From JAYRWN01 sp041917975 (GTDB lineage Bacteria > Bacteroidota > Bacteroidia > Chitinophagales > Saprospiraceae), in assembly GCA_041917975.1 (NCBI GenBank), contig JAYRWN010000453.1:1-6173 (forward strand): a DNA stretch of 6,173 nucleotides. The letters run 5' to 3'. This document shows positions 1 through 6,173 of this stretch, in pieces. Within the stretch, counting starts at the first letter, position 1; each line of letters starts with the position of its first letter. The position numbers and the translations under genes were made by a program. The notes beneath the pieces are model-generated. The model was not told where the DNA came from. It saw only the letters and a program-made list of their open reading frames with translations, and made no database searches.

Positions 1-26
1 CGCTACGACTTGCACAAAAGGACCAA

Positions 27-87
27 CCTGCCTGCGTCATACTCGACAGGCAGGCCTGCCTGCGCCGAAACTTGCTCGGCAGGCAGG
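27..87. repeat. Two tandem GC-rich hairpin repeats (CCTGCCTG / CAGGCAGG)
   Basis: Two abutting copies are visible. Copy 1 (27-54) starts CCTGCCTGCG and ends CTCGACAGGCAGG, giving a perfect 8-bp stem (27-34 with 47-54) and a 12-nt loop. Copy 2 (55-87) starts with the same CCTGCCTGCG and ends CTCGGCAGGCAGG. Its 8-bp stem (55-62 with 80-87) is extended, after a 2-nt bulge, by CCGA/TCGG (65-68 with 76-79), leaving a 7-nt loop. The junction 47-62 is itself a perfect 16-bp palindrome. The GC-rich block stands out from the AT-rich DNA after it. It resembles REP/BIME-type dispersed palindromic repeats. The array could continue beyond the left edge. Whether it is dispersed in the genome cannot be seen from this window. 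Confidence 0.75.
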
Positions 88-533
88 AAAGTCAAGGCTG
101 TATTCATTTCTTAACGCTAAAAAGCATCCAAAAATCCTAAACAAAATAAACTCGCCAAATTATATTTTCTTGATAAATTACCTTCTAACAAAATCAAAAT
201 GTTCTTGCATTGATTACGTTGAGGCTCAAACAGTATTTTGTTCTTAACGGATTTTTGCACCCTTTATAGCTAAAATGAATAAGGCCGAATATTAACTTTA
301 ACGGTAAACCTCAAGAACTGAAATCTATCATTCAACTTTCTTATAAATCAACTATCTGTAATCCTAACCTTTTGATGGGATCTTGTCTTTTCAAAAATTT
401 ACATTAATTAATCATATATGGAGCCCTACCCGGTTATTTTCCTAAATAGATGTGACCCTTTCAGGGTCAAAATAATGTGCTTTGGCGTTTTGTTGGCGCG
501 AGTGGTTTAATTAACAGGCTACCCATTCTGCGG
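88..533. other. AT-rich non-coding stretch
   Basis: I find no convincing gene here. The three forward frames stay open from the left edge for a while (stops at 112-114, about 141 and about 247), but only because the GC-rich repeat lacks stops. The translations show no recognisable protein. The stretch is rich in A/T, with the palindrome ATTAATTAAT near 402-411 and a small perfect hairpin at 453-469. It is the 3' flank of the minus-strand DUF5916 gene. No promoter matching TTTG plus TAnnTTTG at proper spacing was recognised. Confidence 0.6.
453..469 (-). terminator. Possible 3' hairpin of the DUF5916 gene
   Basis: TGACCCT (453-459) and AGGGTCA (463-469) form a perfect 7-bp stem with a 3-nt loop, 64 bp past the stop codon of the minus-strand gene. 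No T-tract follows on either strand, so it is not a canonical intrinsic terminator. It could be a weak terminator, a 3'-end-stabilising hairpin or a chance palindrome. Confidence 0.3.
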
Positions 534-3005
534 TTAGGAAAGTTTGCGGCGGAACTGGTTATAATCAAAGAAATAGACACATTTTAGCGATAAACTGTTG
601 CTGAGCGGATTGTCCCAGATGTCCTCCACGTTGGAAAAATAATTGACCGGAAGGGTGGAGCTGCTGCTGAATAGACTGTTTTTCCAGGTGAGGAAGATAT
701 CGCTCCCCGGAGCAAAACGCCAGCGGTACACCATGTCCACCGTGAAGGCATTATAGCTGTTGTTATAATTCCCGTTAAATTCGGTGGCTCCCAGGTATCC
801 TTCGTTAGTCAGTGCTGCAAAATTCTGATAATCCACTTTAGACCAATAATGGCGCAGGCGGAACGATAAAGCGGCCTTATTGTTAAAGGTGAAGTTGGTC
901 CGGAAGATGTTTTCGACCGTGTTGAGATCACGCTGTCCGAAGATGATCTGATCACCATCATTGTCGACGTACCCGGTGCTTTTAAAATTGTTGGAAGCCC
1001 ACAAACTCCAGTTAAGGCTTAATTTATCATTAACCCGGAAACGCGGCGACAGGCCAAACGATAAGCTGTAGCGTCCAGCTTCGTCGAACCAGCGATAGTT
1101 CCCATTGAGGTCCATGGCCAGCCGATGGTTGTAATTAGAACTGATAAAACTGCCGATCATATAATTGGCCGGAAAAACAATATAACGGGATAAGTCAGCG
1201 GTGCGCGGCTCGAAATAATCATGGGTAACGATCGGTTCCAAGCGCATGGTGAGGCCGGTGCCCCAAAATTTGCGGGTGACCAATTGGCTGCGGATATTGA
1301 TGCCAAAGTCGGAGTAAACATTTGGTTCGGCCAGGCGCAGGTAAAACGTGCTTGCATTGATGTTCAGCCGGTTGAGTTTCCAGAAAGGTTCAAAAATTTG
1401 GTAACTGACGAAGGTGGTTACGGCGTGTTCGTTGGCTGCATTGATAATGCCCAGGTCGTTAATATCATAATCCGGACTTTCGTAATTATATGCCATACGC
1501 CATTGCCAGGTGCCGGTGAGTTTATTCAAACTCAGGTTAAACGTTTCACCCAGATCTACGTCATCCCCGGTCTGATATTTTTGGCTCACGGCCAGGCGTC
1601 CGGAAAAGCCATAAGAACGGTCCCGGTTATTGAAGGCAAATTCGCTCCCGGTGACATTGGCTTCATAGTCAGCCCCACCGCGCCAGACATTGGTATTGAT
1701 CAGGCTGAAGTAAGAATTATTTTTTAAATTTTGGTCAAACGATAAAATGTTGTAGTTAGTCAACGGATTAGTAGTTACTTCTCGGGTCTGACCGTTTTGG
1801 TCTTCGATGACGGCATGGGCAGGCGCAGCAACGGCGTTAAAAAGGCCCAGACCGGTCCCGCCGGCGGTGCGGCCGCTGATTTTGGTGGCGTTGATGAGTT
1901 TTGTTTCTGAAGGATTATTTATAACGACTTCACCTTCTTTTAGAGCAGCTTCTACTTCGTCATAGTGGATAGGTCTCCCACCAATGCGGCGGGAATAAAA
2001 TAATCCGGCCCGGTTAAATATTTCGGTGCCTTCGGTAAAAAATTGGCGATTTTCATCGAAGCGCACTTCAAAAGGAGACAGATTTAAGACCTGGTTATCA
2101 GACTGTACCTGGCCAAAGTCGGGCACCAGGGTCATATCCAGAGTAAAGGCATCCGATAAACCGAATTTAACATCCATGCCTCCGGTAATTGAATGACCAT
2201 AGACATTGCGCGGATCACTATGTTTATCATGATAGCTTTGACCATTCAGGGCCAAAAAAGGATAGGCGCTGAGGCGGACCGGAGGATTAATATTTTGTAT
2301 ACCGGTCAGCAGGCCGGACTGCAGGATGTATTGATTCAGTTCCGGTTTGATGGGGTTCCAATTGGATTCTTCCCGCATGCGGCGGATGTCGCGGGTAAAG
2401 TTAATGAACCAGACCTGGGCATCAGTTTTAGGGAAACGTAAGGCGGCGAAAGGGATTTTAAATTCCGCTACCCAACCATGGTCGGCCAGTTTTACCGCGC
2501 TCGTCCACACCGCATCCCATTCTTCATCCGTCTGGCCATTGGCATGCACGCGGGTGTCGTATTGAACACCGGAAGCACTGATACCAAAACTGAAAGCGGT
2601 CAGACCGCTGCGGTAGGTGTCGATGAGTACGAAAAAGCGGTCGGCATTGCCATAACGGTCCCGGTCGGTAAGTTCCGTTTGAATGCTATCCGGATTAGGA
2701 TCAAAAAGGACGGCCCCGACGTACAAAGCTTCATCGTCATACATCACCTTAACTTGGCTGGAAAAACTGGCTTTCTCGCCCGGATGAGGGCGAATTTGAA
2801 TAAATTCTCCGGCCGCCGGTGTTTTTAACCATCCGTCTTCATTCAGGTCACCGTCAATGGTAATGGCTTGTTTAGCCCGCAAGGCTTGCAGTTCACGTGG
2901 GTTGTCAAATGCTCCCAAGCGGGGTTCTTTGGGATCACCTGCCCATCCTTGCCCCAGTACCGTTACCACGGCCGTCATCACCATCAACCACTTTACACTC
3001 ACCAT
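534..3005 (-). CDS. DUF5916 outer-membrane protein with N-terminal CBM9-like domain
   Basis: The protein has 823 residues from the ATG at 3005. An in-frame ATG at 3095 would add 30 residues. I prefer 3005 because it opens directly into a signal peptide (positive K5, hydrophobic segment of about residues 6-20, likely cleavage after GWA near residue 23) and because a promoter-like element lies between the two ATGs. Residues about 45-210 look like the carbohydrate-binding family 9-like beta-sandwich (ITIDGDLNEDGW, LYVGAVLFD, the WVAEFKIPF block). Residues about 240-823 match DUF5916, with the family hallmark FTEGTEIF then GLFYSRRIGG at about 323-343, followed by alternating aromatic strands typical of an outer-membrane beta-barrel. 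The length is normal for the family and there is no frameshift. The molecular function of DUF5916 proteins is not established. Sugar or glycan binding or transport is an inference from the N-terminal fold. The gene stands alone and is divergent from the E2 gene. Confidence 0.9.
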   Translation of the reverse strand: MVSVKWLMVMTAVVTVLGQGWAGDPKEPRLGAFDNPRELQALRAKQAITIDGDLNEDGWLKTPAAGEFIQIRPHPGEKASFSSQVKVMYDDEALYVGAVLFDPNPDSIQTELTDRDRYGNADRFFVLIDTYRSGLTAFSFGISASGVQYDTRVHANGQTDEEWDAVWTSAVKLADHGWVAEFKIPFAALRFPKTDAQVWFINFTRDIRRMREESNWNPIKPELNQYILQSGLLTGIQNINPPVRLSAYPFLALNGQSYHDKHSDPRNVYGHSITGGMDVKFGLSDAFTLDMTLVPDFGQVQSDNQVLNLSPFEVRFDENRQFFTEGTEIFNRAGLFYSRRIGGRPIHYDEVEAALKEGEVVINNPSETKLINATKISGRTAGGTGLGLFNAVAAPAHAVIEDQNGQTREVTTNPLTNYNILSFDQNLKNNSYFSLINTNVWRGGADYEANVTGSEFAFNNRDRSYGFSGRLAVSQKYQTGDDVDLGETFNLSLNKLTGTWQWRMAYNYESPDYDINDLGIINAANEHAVTTFVSYQIFEPFWKLNRLNINASTFYLRLAEPNVYSDFGINIRSQLVTRKFWGTGLTMRLEPIVTHDYFEPRTADLSRYIVFPANYMIGSFISSNYNHRLAMDLNGNYRWFDEAGRYSLSFGLSPRFRVNDKLSLNWSLWASNNFKSTGYVDNDGDQIIFGQRDLNTVENIFRTNFTFNNKAALSFRLRHYWSKVDYQNFAALTNEGYLGATEFNGNYNNSYNAFTVDMVYRWRFAPGSDIFLTWKNSLFSSSSTLPVNYFSNVEDIWDNPLSNSLSLKCVYFFDYNQFRRKLS

Positions 3006-3031
3006 ATTAAAACAAAAGGAAATATATAATC

Positions 3032-3059
3032 CAAATATACTGTGTAATACATGTACAAA
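3032..3059 (-). promoter_or_regulatory. Bacteroidota-type promoter of the DUF5916 gene
   Basis: On the minus strand, TATATTTG (3039 to 3032) matches the Bacteroidota -7 consensus TAnnTTTG. A TTTG (3059 to 3056) lies 16 nt upstream as a possible -33 element, slightly closer than usual. Transcription would start near 3025, leaving a leader of about 20 nt before the ATG at 3005. This excludes the upstream ATG at 3095 from the transcript. The spacer contains the palindrome TACATGTA (3048-3055), which could be an operator, though this is speculative. Confidence 0.5.
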
Positions 3060-3137
3060 GCCCGATAACCTTTTCCTTTGACATTTTGTTAACACTCGCA
3101 GGATAAGGTAAACTTAAAAGAGTATTCAGCATTTATC

Positions 3138-3145
3138 TACTTTTG
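3138..3145 (+). promoter_or_regulatory. Bacteroidota-type -7 element of the E2 gene
   Basis: TACTTTTG matches TAnnTTTG and lies 30 bp before the ATG at 3176, predicting a start near 3152 and a leader of about 24 nt. I see no TTTG at the expected upstream distance, so only half of the promoter is supported. The leader is A-rich (run of seven A at 3163-3169) with no Shine-Dalgarno sequence, as is common in this phylum. Confidence 0.4.
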
Positions 3146-3175
3146 TCCTGATTTTGTTAAGCAAAAAAATTGCCA

Positions 3176-4414
3176 ATGGGAGTTGTAGACATAAAAGTAC
3201 CGGCGATAGGTGAATCAATCAATGAAGTAACTCTGGCCAACTGGCTAAAAAAAGACGGGGAATTTGTAAACCTGGATGAACCGATCTGCGAGTTTGAGTC
3301 GGATAAAGCCACTCTTGAACTTCCCGCTGAAGCCAGTGGAAAACTCATCTGGGTGGCTAAACAAGGGGATGACTTGCCCATAGGAGCTCTGGTAGCCCAA
3401 ATAGACACCTCGGTGCAAGCCGGTGCTGCGGCAGCGGTGCCAAAGGTGGAAACAAAACCAGAGGCAACACCTCCCGCCACACCAGTAGTAACTCCAACGG
3501 CGCCAGCACAGACCTCAGCTGCCGGACATCCTTCGCCGGCTGCAGCCAAAGTGTTACGCGAGAAAGACCTTAGCCCGACCCAAGTGACCGGGACAGGTAA
3601 AGACGGACGTATCACTAAAGCGGATGCCCTCACCGCCAAAACAGAACCAACATCGCCAGCTCCCACAGAGGTACAAGCTGTTCAGCCTTCATCCCCGGCA
3701 GTGACTGAATACAGTCGTCAGGAGCATCGTGATAAGCTGTCCCGCATGCGCCGGACCATTGCCCGCCGATTGGTAGCAGCCAAAAACGAAACGGCCATGC
3801 TGACCACCTTCAATGAGGTGGATATGAAAAATATCATGGACCTGCGTGTCAAGTATCAGGATTGGTTTGTAGCTAAATATGGCATAAAACTGGGCTTTAT
3901 GTCTCTGTTTGCCAAAGCATGCACCCAGGTGCTGCTGGAGATGAAAGAGGTAAACGCCATCCTGGACGGGGAAGACCTGATCACCCACAATTACGTGGAC
4001 ATAGCTTTCGCCATATCTACACCCACCGGCCTGGTAGTACCGCCGATACATGACGTACAAGCCTTGAAACTGCACGAGATAGAGTTTAAACTCAAAGATC
4101 TGGCCGAGAAGGCCCGGCAAGGAAAACTAAGTTTGGAAGAAATGACCGGTGGCACCTTCACCATTACCAATGGCGGCGTGTTTGGATCATTAATGAGCAC
4201 TCCAATACTCAATCAACCCCAATCGGCTATATTGGGTATGCATGCCATTAAAGAGCGGCCGGTAGCTGTGGATGGCCAGGTGGTCATCCGGCCGATGATG
4301 TACTTGGCTCTTTCGTACGATCACCGCGTCATTGATGGGAGCAGCTCGGTAACATTTTTGGTCAAAGTGAAGGAATTGCTGGAAGATCCTGTTAAATTGC
4401 TGATGGAAATTTAA
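3176..4414 (+). CDS. odhB: Dihydrolipoyl succinyltransferase, E2 of 2-oxoglutarate dehydrogenase
   Basis: This is the core subunit of the 2-oxoglutarate dehydrogenase complex (TCA cycle, cytoplasm). It transfers succinyl from its lipoyl arm to CoA. The start is taken as ATG 3176 (412 residues). An in-frame TTG at 3170 would add two residues. Domains, numbered from ATG: a single lipoyl domain at about 2-78 with the lipoylated lysine in ESDKA (K44); an Ala/Pro/Thr-rich flexible linker; a peripheral E1/E3-binding domain at about 118-152 (SPAAAKVLREKDL, GTGKDGRITKADAL); a second linker; and the catalytic domain at about 186-412 beginning SRMRRTIARRL, with TFNEVDM, FTITNGG and the active-site motif SYDHRVIDG (H383, D387). 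One lipoyl domain, TFNEVDM and LLEDP point to E2o rather than the pyruvate or branched-chain enzymes. Two oddities: after HRVIDG the usual R/K-E pair is replaced by Ser-Ser, and the usual TPRGLVVPVLR stretch reads TPTGLVVPPIH. No E1 gene is adjacent on the visible side. It is probably co-transcribed with the next gene. The symbol sucB is equivalent. Confidence 0.93.
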   Translation: MGVVDIKVPAIGESINEVTLANWLKKDGEFVNLDEPICEFESDKATLELPAEASGKLIWVAKQGDDLPIGALVAQIDTSVQAGAAAAVPKVETKPEATPPATPVVTPTAPAQTSAAGHPSPAAAKVLREKDLSPTQVTGTGKDGRITKADALTAKTEPTSPAPTEVQAVQPSSPAVTEYSRQEHRDKLSRMRRTIARRLVAAKNETAMLTTFNEVDMKNIMDLRVKYQDWFVAKYGIKLGFMSLFAKACTQVLLEMKEVNAILDGEDLITHNYVDIAFAISTPTGLVVPPIHDVQALKLHEIEFKLKDLAEKARQGKLSLEEMTGGTFTITNGGVFGSLMSTPILNQPQSAILGMHAIKERPVAVDGQVVIRPMMYLALSYDHRVIDGSSSVTFLVKVKELLEDPVKLLMEI

Positions 4415-4429
4415 GCTCAGAATTCTAAC

Positions 4430-4933
4430 ATGACTTTACGCGATTTTTTTGAGGTTTGTGCCCAGCACCCATCTATCCCAATGTATTATTTTATTGCGGT
4501 GCCGGCTACCGCTTTATTGTCGGGGTTTTTTTCAAAAGGAGAAACCCATCTGCCGCAATGGCGCTATTTATTCGCCGGACTGATTTATCTGGCATTTGTG
4601 CCCGGGCTCTTTGCCATCACCTTTAATATTTACCAGTTTTTATTTGAACGCCAAAGTATCATGGAGGCGAGTTTAATCTTACAGGTGCTGCCCGTGGTAT
4701 CCATGCTGGTCACCTGGTGGATCATCACCCGTTTTATTTCCCTGAAAAATGTTCCCGGCTTCGGACACTTAAGTGGTTTGGTGATGATGATTTTTGCATT
4801 GCTGGCTATTTTATGGTTTTTAGAGCGCACACACATCTGGGTAGTCACTTACCTGCCATTCACCACGTTTGTGCTCATCCTCGTAGGCATGCTGATTATC
4901 TTTCGTTGGGGATGGAAAAGGCTTTTTGAATAG
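4430..4933 (+). CDS. Five-helix integral membrane protein of unknown function
   Basis: The protein has 167 residues and starts at an ATG 15 bp after the E2 stop codon, so it is probably in the same transcript. Hydrophobic segments at about 18-34, 45-69, 83-101, 113-131 and 141-159 suggest five membrane helices and an inner-membrane location. It has no signal peptide and no soluble domain. Charged or polar marks between helices that may define the family are SKGETHLPQWRY (35-46), FERQSIMEA (72-80), PGFGHLSG (109-116) and LERTHIW (131-137). The end is basic (RWGWKRL). From memory, similar small membrane proteins of unknown function occur in other Bacteroidota, but I cannot assign a named family or activity. 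Codon use looks like that of its neighbour and the frame is intact. There is no evidence that it belongs to the dehydrogenase complex beyond its position. Confidence 0.8.
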   Translation: MTLRDFFEVCAQHPSIPMYYFIAVPATALLSGFFSKGETHLPQWRYLFAGLIYLAFVPGLFAITFNIYQFLFERQSIMEASLILQVLPVVSMLVTWWIITRFISLKNVPGFGHLSGLVMMIFALLAILWFLERTHIWVVTYLPFTTFVLILVGMLIIFRWGWKRLFE

Positions 4934-5380
4934 ACTATTGATCGGATAGAGCCATTTTAGATCAATTATAGGGTGAAAAATAATTAGGTTGACCAATTTT
5001 AAGCTGGGCACGAAATTTAAAAATATCCTGTGCTGCCAAACAAATTTAAGGCCTTGCTTTTTTTTCTGCAGATCCCGCTGATTTGCGAAAATTATTTTGT
5101 CCAGAAAAATTTTAGTCAATTATCAGGTTGACCATTTAATGGTTCGATACGCTAAAAATTTTCGTCCAGCCAAACAAGATTAGCCAACCACATTGTAACT
5201 TCTTGATTCCGACTCGATCGGCTCAGGTTTTGGTTGATGTTCAACAGACTACCTAATCATTTTATACCTGAAAATCAGAATTAAGCCGAATAGAAAATTC
5301 CTTCTCGATTATAAACAGTGAATGATCAGGGTTTCACCGCTGCTTAATTTTAACTTTTTGGATCCAGGATGAGTTATCTT
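4934..5380. other. Convergent intergenic region, no gene seen
   Basis: This 447-bp AT-rich gap lies between the 3' ends of two converging genes. It holds a perfect 7-bp inverted repeat ATTGATC/GATCAAT (4937-4943 and 4960-4966, 16-nt loop) just after the membrane gene. No T-tract follows, so it is only a weak terminator candidate. A run of eight T (5058-5065) follows AAGGCCTT, which is a loop-less palindrome and so not a good terminator stem. TAAACAGT (5312-5319) and ACTGTTTA (5383-5390) form a distant 8-bp inverted repeat across the stop codon of the right-hand gene. A degenerate duplication is listed separately. The few short open frames show no protein-like composition. Confidence 0.6.
4962..5177 (+). 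repeat. Degenerate collinear duplication in the intergenic region
   Basis: Three exact blocks occur twice in the same order: TCAATTAT (4962-4969 and 5116-5123), AGGTTGACCA (4986-4995 and 5125-5134) and GCCAAACAA (5035-5043 and 5169-5177). Copy A spans about 82 bp and copy B about 62 bp. The distances from the second to the third block are 49 and 44 nt. The sequence between blocks is only loosely similar. Conserved order of three blocks suggests an old, decayed duplication or two copies of one element, but AT-rich DNA can produce chance matches. Confidence 0.4.
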
Positions 5381-6173
5381 TTACTGTTTAATCAACTTAT
5401 GATAGCTAACCTTGTCCCCTTGTTTGACCTGTAAAATAATCAGCCCCGAAGGCCAGTCATAGGTCTGAACATCGGCGGTGGTGGCGGATCCTTCCAGGCG
5501 TTTGGTCCAAAAGTTTTGACCTTGAGCGGTATAGGCCAAAATATCGGTTACACCGGAGGGTCCGGATACATTCAGTGTCAACGTTTGGTTAAATGGATTA
5601 GGACGGGCTGAGAAGGTGAATTCGCTCTCCTGTTCCCGCAAGTCTAATGCTGAAGATTCGTTTTCAGACGCCAATGAACGCTGATGTTTCTGGCCGGTGA
5701 TCAAACTCCCTGTGTCAGGGGTAGTTAGACCGGATCCGCATATTTGATATTTATCGGTGACGATAACCGGGACGATACACGTGTCCAGGTGGCCGTCTTT
5801 AGCTTTAGCTATTAAGCGGTAATTACGGGGTTGGCCATCGGCTATCTCGCAATCCAGAACCAGACCTTTTACGCCTATGTCTCCGATGTAAAAATCCCGC
5901 TCGGATGCCGTACTGCAACCTTGTTCATCGGCAACCATATCCGAAGCCTTAACAAAGGCGGTAGCGGTGCTGGAATCCAAAGTAACCACCAGGGTATCTA
6001 CGCAGGTTACGGCGGAATGGCAGTCAGCCACTTCCATTGTATACGCACAGGAGTCCATTGGACCTTGATTACCTAAGGCCAACCATTGTACGTCATAGGA
6101 GCCCCCGGGTAATAAAATGTCTAATGTGGAGATCATCCCGTCGATGAGGAAATTTGACTGCCCTTTGGTTTTC
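5381..6173 (-). CDS. C-terminal part of a secreted T9SS cargo protein (5' end outside window)
   Basis: The frame is open from the right edge (6172) to the TAA at 5381-5383, giving 263 visible codons. The ATG at 6136 is internal, because the upstream codons read on without a stop and fit the fold. Residues below count from that methionine. The last ~78 residues (about 174-251) are a type A T9SS C-terminal sorting domain: PNPFNQTLTLNV, then DILAYTAQGQ, then SGLIILQV, ending YHKLIKQ. Such domains direct export across the outer membrane by the type IX system and are removed or used for surface anchoring. Before it are two module ends with the same pattern, DSCAYTMEVAD (28-38) and DTCIVPVIVTD (118-128), plus seven cysteines (30, 39, 45, 74, 96, 120, 133). 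This is consistent with tandem HYR/Ig-like modules of large Saprospiria-type surface proteins. Residues 134-173 are a polar linker. Any catalytic or binding domain lies beyond the window. Promoter not visible. Confidence 0.85.
   Translation of the reverse strand, partial: KTKGQSNFLIDGMISTLDILLPGGSYDVQWLALGNQGPMDSCAYTMEVADCHSAVTCVDTLVVTLDSSTATAFVKASDMVADEQGCSTASERDFYIGDIGVKGLVLDCEIADGQPRNYRLIAKAKDGHLDTCIVPVIVTDKYQICGSGLTTPDTGSLITGQKHQRSLASENESSALDLREQESEFTFSARPNPFNQTLTLNVSGPSGVTDILAYTAQGQNFWTKRLEGSATTADVQTYDWPSGLIILQVKQGDKVSYHKLIKQ

Noticed and set aside
27..87. CRISPR array
   Set aside because: There are only two copies with internal inverted repeats, they abut without unique spacers, and no cas genes are visible.
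1..114. Possible 3' end of a gene interrupted by the hairpin repeat (frame 1, stop at 112-114)
   Set aside because: All three forward frames are open across the repeat, so the openness carries no information, and the short sequence after the repeat is not recognisable.
2..249. Forward frame open from the left edge for about 82 codons
   Set aside because: It begins in a stop-poor GC repeat and continues in AT-rich DNA. The translation is low in structure, has no recognisable motif, and no start is visible. It could be a gene tail, but nothing supports it.
1221..1727. Plus-strand 168-codon open frame inside the DUF5916 gene
   Set aside because: It lies wholly antisense to a gene with clear family motifs. 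Its translation has no recognisable domain and no promoter. The same holds for the other plus-strand frames between 2193 and 3081.
3157..4212. Minus-strand open frames opposite the E2 gene
   Set aside because: They are shadows of a well-supported coding region. Their Ala/Gly/Thr-rich composition mirrors the Pro/Ala linker on the other strand.
5050..5065. AAGGCCTT followed by eight T as an intrinsic terminator
   Set aside because: The palindrome has no loop and cannot form a proper hairpin. The wider stem GCC/GGC is only 3 bp.
4820..5119. Minus-strand 99-codon open frame overlapping the membrane-protein 3' end
   Set aside because: Its composition follows AT-rich non-coding DNA (Lys/Phe/Ile runs), it overlaps a better gene antisense, and no domain is visible.
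5831..6076. Plus-strand 81-codon open frame at the right end
   Set aside because: It lies antisense to the T9SS cargo gene, whose sorting domain and module pattern are clear.

Overview
The window looks like a chromosomal segment of a Bacteroidota bacterium, probably of the Saprospiria/Lewinella type. Four things point there: a DUF5916 outer-membrane protein, a protein ending in a type IX secretion (T9SS) C-terminal sorting domain preceded by cysteine-bearing HYR-like modules, TAnnTTTG-type -7 promoter elements, and A/T-rich leaders without clear Shine-Dalgarno sequences. The placement below phylum level is an inference.

Layout. Positions 1-533 hold no convincing gene. They start with a GC-rich pair of tandem hairpin repeats (27-87), followed by AT-rich DNA with one strong small hairpin (453-469). 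A minus-strand gene (534-3005) encodes a secreted, outer-membrane-type protein with an N-terminal CBM9-like domain and a DUF5916 barrel. It is transcribed divergently from a plus-strand pair. The first gene of that pair (3176-4414) is the dihydrolipoyl succinyltransferase E2 subunit of the 2-oxoglutarate dehydrogenase complex. The second (4430-4933), 15 bp downstream, is a five-helix integral membrane protein of unknown function. The divergent 170-bp gap carries a -7-like element for each direction. A non-coding convergent gap (4934-5380) contains a faint collinear duplication. The window ends inside a minus-strand gene (5381 to beyond 6173) whose visible part is the C-terminus of a T9SS cargo protein.

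How the genes relate. The E2 gene and the membrane-protein gene probably form one transcript, which ties a TCA-cycle enzyme to an uncharacterised membrane protein. No E1 (odhA/sucA) gene is visible beside the E2 gene. The two minus-strand genes are independent cell-envelope or surface genes. I see no phage, transposon, CRISPR, RNA gene or toxin-antitoxin signature. The window reads as mostly ordinary chromosome. The points most worth a second look are the tandem hairpin repeats, the altered conserved positions in the E2 catalytic domain, the membrane gene coupled to E2, and the intergenic duplication.
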